A stretch of DNA of 64,000 nt, taken from NCBI GenBank assembly GCA_902790905.1, contig CADATO010000004.1, forward strand, positions 1-64,000. The letters run 5' to 3'. Positions 7,999 through 16,616 of the stretch are shown here, piece after piece (the stretch's first letter is position 1; each line of letters starts with the position of its first letter). The stretch is from an uncultured Eubacteriales bacterium. Lineage in GTDB: Bacteria > Bacillota > Clostridia > Peptostreptococcales > Anaerovoracaceae. The notes under the pieces were generated by a model, which was given only the letters and a program-made list of their open reading frames with translations, had not been told where the DNA came from and did not search any database. Both the position numbers and the translations under genes were made by a program.

Positions 7999-8642
7999 AG
8001 AAGAGAAAGCAAGTGGATGAAGACAAAAGAAAACTGACTGCCGCGGAGCAGCGCCGTCTCGCCCATCTGGAAGAGATCAGCGAAAGGCTGCTCGCGCAAG
8101 GATACCGCCGGGTGGAACTGACCATCGGGATCGTCCGGGCGAACGTCATCGTTCTGGCGGCGATGATCCCTGTGTTTGCAGCGGGCATCGCACTGTTCGT
8201 GCTGTGCAACCAGCCGCTCAGTATCACGTTCCAGCCGTTGGGGTTCATCTGGTTCCTGCTGCTTTATTTCGCGCTGATCGTGGTGCACGAACTGGTGCAC
8301 GGAATCACCTGGGGCATCTTTGCAGCGCATCATTTCAAGGACATTGAGTTCGGCGTGATGTGGCAGCTTCTGACGCCGTACTGCACATGCACCGTGCCTC
8401 TTACAAAGAGGCAGTACATTCTTGGCGGTCTCATGCCGCTGATCGTTCTCGGTATTATACCGACGGCGATTGCGATCGCAGCTGGTTCGTTCTTCTGGCT
8501 GATCATCGGGCTGGTGATGATCCTCTCGGCAGGCGGTGACATTCTCCTTGTATGGAAGCTGATCCGGTATAAAACGGATAAGCAGGATGTATTGATCTAC
8601 GATCATCCGACGAAAGCAGGCAGTATCGTGTTTGAAAAGTGA
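7995..8642 (+). CDS. DUF3267 membrane protein with zinc-protease-like motif
   Basis: The 215-residue product has a charged N-terminus (1-45), two hydrophobic segments at about 48-71 and 81-100, HELVHG at 98-103 and further membrane segments towards the end. HExxH within or next to a membrane helix is the DUF3267 pattern, related to integral membrane metallopeptidases. No substrate is known for the family. It overlaps the acetyltransferase gene by four bases and is the last gene of the run. No clear terminator follows. Confidence 0.8.
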   Translation: MKKRKQVDEDKRKLTAAEQRRLAHLEEISERLLAQGYRRVELTIGIVRANVIVLAAMIPVFAAGIALFVLCNQPLSITFQPLGFIWFLLLYFALIVVHELVHGITWGIFAAHHFKDIEFGVMWQLLTPYCTCTVPLTKRQYILGGLMPLIVLGIIPTAIAIAAGSFFWLIIGLVMILSAGGDILLVWKLIRYKTDKQDVLIYDHPTKAGSIVFEK

Positions 8643-8753
8643 AGGCGCTGTCATTGCACCGGGCAGCCGTTTTTCTGCCGGAAGAAAGCAATCAATACAA
8701 TCTGACAACTTCAAGGTGTTGTGGCTTCTGCCAAATTATGAAATAACAGGTGT

Positions 8754-8782
8754 TTGCTGGCTGACAGCGGGCATTTTATAAT
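8754..8782 (+). promoter_or_regulatory. Promoter of the adhesin gene
   Basis: TTGCTG (8754-8759), a 17-bp spacer and a perfect TATAAT (8777-8782) predict transcription from about 8789. That gives a leader of about 125 nt before the ATG at 8916. I see no riboswitch-like structure in the leader. Confidence 0.65.
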
Positions 8783-8915
8783 GATATTGGTCCATAAAAT
8801 TTGGGTTCTTCTGCGTATTGGAGGGCTCAGGTGTTTTTTATGCGAACGAGCTTATATTGTTTTTATTCCCTGTAAATAGGCTATTTGATGGAATCATGAA
8901 GGGGGATCGATCTGT

Positions 8916-11663
8916 ATGAAAAACAGAAAACTGGCACTGGCACTGACATTGTTCATGCTGCTTTCCCTGTTCTCCGTAGGTACGTTTGGCGTCTTTGCCG
9001 ATGAAACGGCAGAGGGCATCGAACAGACTCCGGCGGAGACGGCTGTGGAAGAAACCACCGGCGAAGCGGAAGGTACAGGCGATGCAGTGACTGCCGCACC
9101 GGAAGAGATGCCTGGTGAAGAAGCGCCGGCGCAGGACAGCACCGAACCGGAGGAGGAAACCCTGCAACTTGCTGAAGAAGCCGCGGCGGTGCCTGCGGAA
9201 GAGGAAGAGACTGAAGCAGGGCAGACACAGGAGGGAAATCCGCCTGCCACGGTGTCTACCGTTGACAGCCGGGCGGAGGGGATCACGCTCAATCTGTTCG
9301 ATTACGATCTGACCGATGACAGCAATGCCGGCGACGCATGGAACAATTCCCCGACCAGCCAGTTTGTAAACTACTGGCCGATGGCCGGCATCAATGCTGA
9401 CCACAATCTGAAATTCTTCGGGCACGGCGGCGATCCTGCTCTGGAAGGCAATACCAACAGATATACCGGAACGGCGACAGCGCGGCAGGGCATCGTGCAG
9501 CCGACGCTCGGCGAATCCGGATACCCGGTCATGACCGAGTTCGGCGGACAGGACCTCAGCTATCTGTTTGCTCCGGAAAGCAGCGATTACAAGACGGCTT
9601 ACACGGACGTCAACCATCTGTTCCAGCTCGACGGGCAGGGGAACTATGTGTTCGACAGCGACAGTAATTATGCCTATTATGACCCAGCGCAGGGAAGCGG
9701 CGGCGATTACAAGGTGTATGAAGGCACCTATAACGTAAAAGAGACAAGCTACGACGGCTCGGACACGGGCAACACAATGCCGGTCGGGTATTTCCCCTTT
9801 GATGACTGGGACGAAACCAAGCAGGACGTCGGACCGGCGATTGATGCTGTGGCACGCGGTGAGAAACCGTACAACCACCAGCACGGTCTGAGCATGGAGT
9901 GTGATTTCTATATTCCGGCATCCGGCAAGGTCGACGGAGATGACCTGGTGTTCCACTTCAGCGGCGACGATGACGCCTGGCTGTTTATCGATGATGTGCT
10001 GGTCATGGATATCGGCGGTCTGCATCTGCCGACCGGCGGTGACGTCAACTTCACGACCGGCGAAGTGACGACAGACGATGCTGTGGATGTTGTTCCGTAT
10101 GACAGCAGCACAGTCATTCCGCAGACGATTGGTACGCAGAACACGCTGTCCGAGATCTTCGCGGCAGCCGGCAAGGAGTGGGATCCCTCCAAACCGCATC
10201 ATATGAAGTTCTTCTATCTGGAGCGCGGCGGCTGCTACTCCAACCTGGCGCTTGCGACGAACATCTGGAAAGCGACCGGCATGCGTTTCAGCGTGGAGAA
10301 GGTCTGGGCGGACGAAGAAGACCATTCCGGAGATGAAGTGATCGTCGATCTGTACGCGGATGGAGAACTCGTCGAAGGAAAAACGCTGACTCTGAACGAC
10401 AACAATAACTGGAAAGATACATTCAATAATCTGCCGATGTACAACGAGGATGGCGAAGCCATCACCTACACGGTCAAGGAGGAGAACGTGGACGACTACA
10501 TCGCCTCTTACGAGAAGGGCGGAGAAGTCGTCAAGGAGAAGACCTACTGGGTACCGATTGACGCTGCTGACCTGGAAGACGGGGAGACCTATGCGATCAC
10601 CGCGCCGGACTGGCAGAGCGGGAATACGCCGCGGATCTTTGAAGGAACAGACGGCCTCATCGAGACAGTCGATACCGTGATCGAAGACCAGGCGGTCCCG
10701 GGCGAGAACCAGCAGCTCGTCGATGACGAGGGCTCGTATGAGCAGGTGCTCAAGAATGAGCCTTCCGAAGCGCAGCTGTTCACGGCGACCAAACTGGACA
10801 GCGACGGTCAGCAGAGCGGCACCTTCTGGCAGCTCAGCAACGGCAGCGGCAATCTGGCGCTGGTTGGACATCAGGAATGGCAGTGGTGGCAGCGGACCAT
10901 CACTTACTGGTATACGATGACCAGTAAGAACGGCTGGGTCCAGGAGGAAATGAGCAATTACCACAATGCTCTCACGATCGAGCCGGAAGACGACGGCAAA
11001 GCCATGATCTATGCGGCGCAGTACATCGATAATCCGCTGGTCAGACAGCCGGACCAGTATCTGTATCTCAATAACGGCACCCATCCGGATCCGACGGATC
11101 ACAGAGAATGGAGCGCGCACGTGACGTTCTGGAAACAGGTGACGGTCGAAGAGACGACACCGCTTCCGGACGACTGGACAATCACCAACTCGCCGGCGGG
11201 CGACCTGACGGTGACAAAGACGGTCAAGGGAACGGATGCGCAGAAGAAGCAGGCGTTCACCTTTGTCGTCAAACTGGACGATACGGAGATCAGCGGCGAG
11301 TTCGGCGATATGACATTCAGCAACGGCATCGCGATGTTCACCCTGAAAGACGGGGAGAGCATCACGGCGGAGGATCTGCCGGCCGGTGTCGGGTATGAAG
11401 TGATCGAGGCGGCCGGACCCGACTATACAGCGGAGATCACCGGTGACAAGGGAACCATCGAAGCGAAAACCGATGCGGAAGCTGCTTTCACGAACACGTT
11501 CAAAGAAGAGCAGAAGGCAGCGCCTGTTTCTCCGGCGGGCACATCTGCACCTGACAGCAAAACACAGACCGGGGATCCCGCAACGATGGCCCTGGTCCTG
11601 CTGGCACTGGTGATCAGCGGCAGCCTGATGGCTCTGATGGCAAAGCGCAGCAGACAGCACTAA
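8916..11663 (+). CDS. Secreted, wall- or membrane-anchored adhesin (fibro-slime, Cna-B and pilin-like domains)
   Basis: The 915-residue protein has a signal peptide (1 to about 28, ending GVFA). An acidic Thr/Glu/Pro-rich stalk runs from about 29 to 115. A fibro-slime/PA14-like domain follows, with the hallmark DDDAWLFIDDVLVMDIGGLH at about 350-369. A Cna-B-like domain (FSVEKVWADE) starts near 460, and a pilin-like isopeptide domain (GDLTVTKTVKGTDAQKKQAF) starts near 762. The end reads KTQTGD, a 21-residue hydrophobic helix and KRSRQH, a sortase-signal layout without the LPxTG proline. The protein probably acts on the cell surface in adhesion or sugar binding. No sortase gene is nearby. RBS GAAGGGGGATCG precedes the ATG. 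It has its own promoter and terminator and lies in the longest octamer-free stretch (7991-14650). Confidence 0.85.
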   Translation: MKNRKLALALTLFMLLSLFSVGTFGVFADETAEGIEQTPAETAVEETTGEAEGTGDAVTAAPEEMPGEEAPAQDSTEPEEETLQLAEEAAAVPAEEEETEAGQTQEGNPPATVSTVDSRAEGITLNLFDYDLTDDSNAGDAWNNSPTSQFVNYWPMAGINADHNLKFFGHGGDPALEGNTNRYTGTATARQGIVQPTLGESGYPVMTEFGGQDLSYLFAPESSDYKTAYTDVNHLFQLDGQGNYVFDSDSNYAYYDPAQGSGGDYKVYEGTYNVKETSYDGSDTGNTMPVGYFPFDDWDETKQDVGPAIDAVARGEKPYNHQHGLSMECDFYIPASGKVDGDDLVFHFSGDDDAWLFIDDVLVMDIGGLHLPTGGDVNFTTGEVTTDDAVDVVPYDSSTVIPQTIGTQNTLSEIFAAAGKEWDPSKPHHMKFFYLERGGCYSNLALATNIWKATGMRFSVEKVWADEEDHSGDEVIVDLYADGELVEGKTLTLNDNNNWKDTFNNLPMYNEDGEAITYTVKEENVDDYIASYEKGGEVVKEKTYWVPIDAADLEDGETYAITAPDWQSGNTPRIFEGTDGLIETVDTVIEDQAVPGENQQLVDDEGSYEQVLKNEPSEAQLFTATKLDSDGQQSGTFWQLSNGSGNLALVGHQEWQWWQRTITYWYTMTSKNGWVQEEMSNYHNALTIEPEDDGKAMIYAAQYIDNPLVRQPDQYLYLNNGTHPDPTDHREWSAHVTFWKQVTVEETTPLPDDWTITNSPAGDLTVTKTVKGTDAQKKQAFTFVVKLDDTEISGEFGDMTFSNGIAMFTLKDGESITAEDLPAGVGYEVIEAAGPDYTAEITGDKGTIEAKTDAEAAFTNTFKEEQKAAPVSPAGTSAPDSKTQTGDPATMALVLLALVISGSLMALMAKRSRQH

Positions 11664-11675
11664 GCATGGATTGAC

Positions 11676-11708
11676 AAAAACCGGGCTGAAAAAGCAGCCC
11701 GGTTTTTT
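11676..11708 (+). terminator. Terminator of the adhesin gene
   Basis: AAAAACCGGGCTG pairs with CAGCCCGGTTTTTT around a 6-nt loop, ending in a six-T tract. Confidence 0.92.
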
Positions 11709-11760
11709 GTATGTAATGCGCCGGAAGGGTGTCGCACAGAGCGATTCTCTGATAAGATAG

Positions 11761-11831
11761 AAACGATAGAGATTCTCTATCGTTTTCTTGTCAAAATTGT
11801 ATTGGAATCGTCAGATTTCTGATTTTATAAT
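11761..11831 (+). promoter_or_regulatory. Promoter and palindromic operator of the acn-icd-citDEF operon
   Basis: A perfect 12-bp palindrome with one central base occupies 11761-11785 (AAACGATAGAGA and its complement). Downstream are TTGGAA (11802-11807), an 18-bp spacer and TATAAT (11826-11831). The dyad ends 16 bp upstream of the -35 box, a position that suits an activator such as a LysR- or GntR-type protein. The regulator encoded at 18240 is one candidate. Confidence 0.6.
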
Positions 11832-11915
11832 CATTTTGGCAAAGGGCGGGAATCTGCCCGAAAGAAGAGATTGTCCAGGTAAAGCAACCATACTGATAAC
11901 CAGGAGGAATCTAAC

Positions 11916-14159
11916 ATGGTCAAGTATTTAGAGCAGGGCACGCAATGGATCAACGGCGCCCCGCAGAAAGCCGCAGAAAGTGTTGATAAGAATGCCGGCC
12001 GGAACGGCACGATCGCGTATCAGATCATGAACGCTCATCGTGACGCTACCGAAGACGGCATTTTTCATATCCGCTTTAATGCGCTTGTTTCCCACGATAT
12101 CACTTATGTCGGGATCATCCAGACCGCAAGAGCGAGCGGCCTGAAGGAATTCCCCATCCCGTATGCGATGACCAACTGCCACAACAGCCTGTGCGCAGTC
12201 GGAGGCACCATCAATGAAGACGACCACGTATTCGGTCTCTCCGCTGCCAAGAAATACGGCGGCATCTACGTGCCGGCCAACCAGAGCGTCATCCACTCCT
12301 ATGCAAGAGAAGAGCTGGCTGCGTGCGGCAACATGATCCTCGGATCCGACAGCCACACCCGTTACGGCGCGCTCGGCACGATGGGCGTCGGCGAAGGCGG
12401 CCCCGAACTCGTCAAGCAGCTCCTGAAGAACACCTATGACGTAGCACCGCCGGAAGTTGTGCTCTGCTATGTCACAGGCGCACCGAAGAAGGGCGTCGGC
12501 CCGCACGACGTGGCGATCGCACTGGTCAAAGAGACATTCGGCAAAGGCCTTGTCAAGAACAAGGTCCTTGAGTTCGCAGGCCCCGGCCTTGCTTCCCTGC
12601 CGTACGACTTCCGCAGTGGCATCGACGTCATGACGACCGAGACGACCTGCCTGTCCTCCATCTGGGCGACCGACGAGGAGATCGAAAAGTACTACAACGA
12701 CTACAAGCGCCCCGAGTGCTTCAAGAAGCTGGAGCCCAAAGAAGGCGCGTACTACGATGCGATCATCAACATCGAACTCGACAAGGTCGAGCCGATGATC
12801 GCGCTGCCGTTCCATCCGTCCAACGCGTACACCATCCACGAGTTCCTCGAGAACGCGGATGAGATCCTGGCGGGTGTTGAAGAAGAAGCGAAGAAGAAGT
12901 TCCCGAAGGCGCACCTCGACCTGCGTTCCAAGGTCAGCGAAAAGGGTGTCCTGGCAGACCAGGGTGTCATCGCGGGCTGCTCCGGCGGTCTGTTCGACAA
13001 CATCGTCGAGGCGGCGGACATCATGGCGGGCGGCAGCACCGGCAACGGCTACTTCTCGCTCAACGTCTATCCGACCAGCGTTCCGACCAGCCTGGCGCTG
13101 ACCAAGGCGGGCAAGACCATGAACCTGCTCGAGGCGGGCGCGGTCATCAAGCCCTCGTTCTGCGGTCCGTGCTTCGGCGCCGGCGATGTTCCGGCCAACA
13201 ACGGCCTGTCCCTGCGTCACACCACGAGAAACTTCCCGAACAGAGAAGGTTCCAAGCCGGGTGAAGGCCAGATCAGTGCTGTCGCGCTGATGGATGCGCG
13301 TTCGATCGCAGCCACCGCAAAGAACGGCGGTTACATCACGGCGGCGACCGATGTGGACTACGAGACAGAACATCTCCACTATGAATTCGATAACACGGTT
13401 TATAAGAATCGCTGCTACTACGGCTTTGGCAAGGCGGATCCGGATGCTGAGCTGATCCTCGGACCGAACATCACCGACTGGCCGAAAATGTATGAACTCG
13501 CAGACAACATGCTGCTCGAGCTCGATGCGGTCATCCGCGATCCGGTCACTACGACCGACGAACTGATCCCGTCCGGCGAGACCAGCTCCTACCGCAGCAA
13601 CCCGCTGCGCCTGTCCGAGTTCGCGCTCTCGCGCCGCGTACCCGAATACGTCGGCCGTTCCAAGGCTGTCGCAGCGGACGAAGCAGCCAGACGCGAGGGT
13701 CAGAAGCCCGAGAAGATGGTGGCGGCACTGAGCAAGGTCGGCGATGCGGATGAGCTGATGAAGAACACCCAGTTCGGTTCCTGCGTCTTCGCCAACAAGC
13801 CCGGAGACGGCTCCGCCCGTGAACAGGCGGCATCCTGCCAGAAGGTGCTCGGCGGCTTCGCGAACATCTGCTACGAGTATGCGACCAAGCGTTACCGCAG
13901 CAACTGCATCAACTGGGGCATCCTGCCGTTCACACTCGCGGAAGGCGCAGAGTTCCCCTATGAAGACGGCGACTTCGTCTTCGTGCCCGGCGTCCGCGCT
14001 GCCATCGCATCCGGTCAGGAGGAGATCCCGGCCAAGGCGATCCGCAAGGACGGCACGGTCGAAGACCTGACCCTGTATGTCAAGGGTCTGACCGAAGACG
14101 AGAAAAAGATCATTCTTGAAGGCTGCCTGATGAACTACTACGCAGCGCAGAACAAATAA
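11916..14159 (+). CDS. acn: Aconitate hydratase
   Basis: The 747-residue cytosolic enzyme interconverts citrate and isocitrate through cis-aconitate. The three cysteines that hold the [4Fe-4S] cluster are visible: Cys355 in IAGCSGG, and Cys416 and Cys419 in FCGPCFGAG. The substrate-side sequences [20 protein letters not shown] and [16 protein letters not shown] (swivel domain) are also present. It belongs to the shorter, bacterial-anaerobe aconitase type rather than the 890-residue AcnA. The ATG follows CAGGAGGAATC. The isocitrate dehydrogenase gene follows after 10 bp and citDEF after that, so one transcript probably carries aconitase and citrate lyase together. Confidence 0.93.
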   Translation: MVKYLEQGTQWINGAPQKAAESVDKNAGRNGTIAYQIMNAHRDATEDGIFHIRFNALVSHDITYVGIIQTARASGLKEFPIPYAMTNCHNSLCAVGGTINEDDHVFGLSAAKKYGGIYVPANQSVIHSYAREELAACGNMILGSDSHTRYGALGTMGVGEGGPELVKQLLKNTYDVAPPEVVLCYVTGAPKKGVGPHDVAIALVKETFGKGLVKNKVLEFAGPGLASLPYDFRSGIDVMTTETTCLSSIWATDEEIEKYYNDYKRPECFKKLEPKEGAYYDAIINIELDKVEPMIALPFHPSNAYTIHEFLENADEILAGVEEEAKKKFPKAHLDLRSKVSEKGVLADQGVIAGCSGGLFDNIVEAADIMAGGSTGNGYFSLNVYPTSVPTSLALTKAGKTMNLLEAGAVIKPSFCGPCFGAGDVPANNGLSLRHTTRNFPNREGSKPGEGQISAVALMDARSIAATAKNGGYITAATDVDYETEHLHYEFDNTVYKNRCYYGFGKADPDAELILGPNITDWPKMYELADNMLLELDAVIRDPVTTTDELIPSGETSSYRSNPLRLSEFALSRRVPEYVGRSKAVAADEAARREGQKPEKMVAALSKVGDADELMKNTQFGSCVFANKPGDGSAREQAASCQKVLGGFANICYEYATKRYRSNCINWGILPFTLAEGAEFPYEDGDFVFVPGVRAAIASGQEEIPAKAIRKDGTVEDLTLYVKGLTEDEKKIILEGCLMNYYAAQNK

Positions 14160-14169
14160 AGGAGAACCC

Positions 14170-15384
14170 ATGGACAAGATCAAAATGACAACTCCGCTCG
14201 TCGAGATGGACGGCGACGAAATGACCAGAATCCTCTGGAAGATGATCAAAGATGAGCTCATTCTTCCGTTCGTAGATCTGAAGACCGAGTACTACGACCT
14301 CGGCCTGCCGGTCCGTGACGAGACCGGTGACCAGATCACCAAGGATGCCGGCGAGGCGATCAAGAAGTACGGCGTCGGCGTCAAATGCGCGACGATCACC
14401 CCGAACGCACAGCGCATGGAAGAGTACCATCTCCATGAGATGTGGAAGAGCCCGAACGGCACCATCCGTGCCATCCTCGACGGCACCGTCTTCCGCGCCC
14501 CGATCACCATCGACAGCATCAAGCCGGTCGTGAAGAACTGGAAGAAGCCAATCACCGTTGCCCGTCATGCGTACGGCGACCTGTACAAGGGCACCGAGTA
14601 CCGCGTTCCTGAAAAGGGCAAGGCGGAGCTCGTCTTCACCGGCGAGAACGGCGATTCCTTTAGAGAGACCATCTACGACTTTGAGTGCCCGGGCATCCTG
14701 CAGGGCATCTACAACAAGGACACCTCCATTGAGTCCTTCGCGCATTCCTGCTTCAAGTATGCGATCGAGACCAAGCAGGATCTGTGGTTCTCCGCGAAAG
14801 ACACCATCTCCAAGAAGTACGATATGCGTTTCCGCGACGTCTTCCAGGAGATCTACGACAAGTGCTATAAGGAAGAATTCGAGCGCCTCGGCCTCGAGTA
14901 CTTCTACACACTGATCGACGATGCGATCGCGCGCGTCATCCGCAGCGAAGGCGGCTTCATCTGGGCACTGAAGAACTACGACGGCGACGTCATGAGCGAC
15001 ATGGTCTCCACGGCCTTCGGTTCGCTGGCGATGATGACCTCCGTTCTGTGCAGCCCGGACGGCAAGTTCGAGTATGAAGCGGCGCACGGCACCGTCACCC
15101 GCCACTACTACAAGTACCTGAACGGCGAAGAGACCTCCACCAACCCGATGGCGACGATCTACGCCTGGAGCGGTGCTCTGAAGAAGCGCGGCGAGATGGA
15201 CGGCCTGACTGACCTGACCGCATTCGGCGAGAAACTGGAAGAAGCGTGCATCGACACCCTGACAGACGGCATCATGACTAAGGACCTCGTCGGTCTGGCA
15301 GAAGGCCTCGATGTCACGCCGGTGAACTCGATCGACTTCATCCGCGCCATCCGCGAGAGACTGGAAAAGAAACTCGAGGCGTAA
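14170..15384 (+). CDS. icd: NADP-dependent isocitrate dehydrogenase (type II, eukaryote-like)
   Basis: The 404-residue product starts with the type II signature [20 protein letters not shown] and has substrate-binding [11 protein letters not shown] and [17 protein letters not shown]. Metal-binding [19 protein letters not shown] and the cofactor region [15 protein letters not shown] are also present. This homodimeric class converts isocitrate to 2-oxoglutarate with NADP. The ATG is 10 bp after the acn stop, with a GGAG site in the gap. In this setting it links citrate to glutamate synthesis, or works in reverse. The octamer GCGATTCC occurs at 14651-14658, read as Gly-Asp-Ser-Phe. Confidence 0.95.
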   Translation: MDKIKMTTPLVEMDGDEMTRILWKMIKDELILPFVDLKTEYYDLGLPVRDETGDQITKDAGEAIKKYGVGVKCATITPNAQRMEEYHLHEMWKSPNGTIRAILDGTVFRAPITIDSIKPVVKNWKKPITVARHAYGDLYKGTEYRVPEKGKAELVFTGENGDSFRETIYDFECPGILQGIYNKDTSIESFAHSCFKYAIETKQDLWFSAKDTISKKYDMRFRDVFQEIYDKCYKEEFERLGLEYFYTLIDDAIARVIRSEGGFIWALKNYDGDVMSDMVSTAFGSLAMMTSVLCSPDGKFEYEAAHGTVTRHYYKYLNGEETSTNPMATIYAWSGALKKRGEMDGLTDLTAFGEKLEEACIDTLTDGIMTKDLVGLAEGLDVTPVNSIDFIRAIRERLEKKLEA

Positions 15385-15426
15385 GCGCAACAGGCTGAAA
15401 CCTAGCAACAGGGAGGAGCATATAAC

Positions 15427-15723
15427 ATGAAAATCATCACAACTGCATCGGCGGGGACCATGGAGTCCAGCGACATCATCGTCCGCATCGAGCCTGCAGA
15501 AAAACCCGGCATTGAGATCCATCTGACCTCCAGCGTCATGCAGCAGTTTGGCAGACAGATCGAAGAAGCGATCCGCGGCACCCTGGGCAATCTGGGCGTC
15601 GAGGATGCGCGTGTAGAAGCTGTTGATAAGGGAGCACTGGACTGCACGATCAAGGCGCGCGTAAGCGCAGCCGCATTCAGAGCAGCAAAGCGCAATGACT
15701 ATGACTGGAGGGTGAAGCAATGA
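15427..15723 (+). CDS. citD: Citrate lyase acyl carrier protein (gamma subunit)
   Basis: The 98-residue product has the CitD length and the modification segment ASAGTMESSDIIVRIEP. Ser14 should carry the 2'-(5''-triphosphoribosyl)-3'-dephospho-CoA arm that shuttles acetyl and citryl groups in the lyase complex. A GGGAGGAGC site precedes the ATG. Its stop overlaps the citE start by four bases. The enzymes that make and attach the arm are encoded on the opposite strand at 19130-20542. Confidence 0.95.
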   Translation: MKIITTASAGTMESSDIIVRIEPAEKPGIEIHLTSSVMQQFGRQIEEAIRGTLGNLGVEDARVEAVDKGALDCTIKARVSAAAFRAAKRNDYDWRVKQ

Positions 15724-16613
15724 GACTGCGGCGCAGCATGATGTTCGTACCGGGCAACAACCCCGGTATGATCAAGGATGCGGGCATCTTCGGTGCCGAC
15801 TGCATCATGTTCGACTTGGAAGACTCCGTCGCGATGACCGAAAAAGACACCGCGCGCTTCCTGGTCTACAACGCACTGACAACACTGGACTACGGCAACA
15901 TCGAGAAGGTAGTCCGTATCAATGACCTGTCCTCGGGCCTCGGCATCGAGGACCTCGAAGCGATCGTCCGCGCCAAGCCGGACGTCATCCGTCTGCCGAA
16001 GACGGAGAATGCACAGGACGTCATCGACTGCGAAGCCGAGATCGAGCGCATCGAGCGCGAGGCCGGCATCCCGGTCGGAACCACCGGCATGATGGCGGCG
16101 ATCGAGACTGCGGGCGGCGTACTGAATGCGTATGAGATCGCCCATTCCTCCAAGCGCCTGATCGGTATCGCGCTTGGTGCAGAGGACTACGTCACAGACC
16201 TCAAGACCACCCGCAGCGACGACGGGACCGAGCTCTTCTTTGCAAGAGGCATGATCCTGAACGCGGCGAGAAGCGCCGGCATCGACGCACTGGATACGGT
16301 CTATTCCGACGTGAACAACGAGGAAGGCTTTATCCGCGAAGCGACCATGATCAAGAAGATGGGCTTCAGCGGCAAGAGCATCATCAACCCGCGTCAGATC
16401 GCGCCGCTGCATGAGATCTTCATGCCGCGCGAAAAAGACCTGATCAAGGCCCGTGCGGTTATGGAAGCGATCCGCGAAGCGAACGAACGCGGCAGCGGTG
16501 TTGCTTCCCTGAACGGCAAGATGATCGACCGTCCGGTCGTCATCCGCGCACGGTATCTGCTGGAACTCGCCGGGGAAAATCCTGACGGAGAAGAAGAGAC
16601 GCAGGAGGTATAA
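15720..16613 (+). CDS. citE: Citrate lyase beta subunit (citryl-ACP lyase)
   Basis: The 297-residue product belongs to the HpcH/HpaI aldolase fold. Its start, RRSMMFVPGNNPGMIKDAGI followed by DCIMFDLEDSV, is typical of CitE, and EAIVRAKPDVIRLPKTE and IALGAEDYVTDL follow. It cleaves citryl-ACP into oxaloacetate and acetyl-ACP. The ATG overlaps citD by four bases and lies downstream of GGAGGGTGAAGC. The length is normal and all motifs appear present. citF follows after 3 bp. Confidence 0.96.
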   Translation: MRLRRSMMFVPGNNPGMIKDAGIFGADCIMFDLEDSVAMTEKDTARFLVYNALTTLDYGNIEKVVRINDLSSGLGIEDLEAIVRAKPDVIRLPKTENAQDVIDCEAEIERIEREAGIPVGTTGMMAAIETAGGVLNAYEIAHSSKRLIGIALGAEDYVTDLKTTRSDDGTELFFARGMILNAARSAGIDALDTVYSDVNNEEGFIREATMIKKMGFSGKSIINPRQIAPLHEIFMPREKDLIKARAVMEAIREANERGSGVASLNGKMIDRPVVIRARYLLELAGENPDGEEETQEV

Positions 16614-16616
16614 CGG

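Noticed and set aside
8838-11660. Very long open frame (940 codons) antisense to the adhesin gene
   Set aside because: It mirrors the codon bias of the plus-strand gene, has low-complexity Arg/His/Val composition and no ribosome site. The plus-strand protein has a signal peptide and recognisable domains.
11928-14261. 777-codon antisense frame over aconitase
   Set aside because: High-GC codon use leaves the antisense frame open by chance. The plus strand encodes a conserved aconitase.
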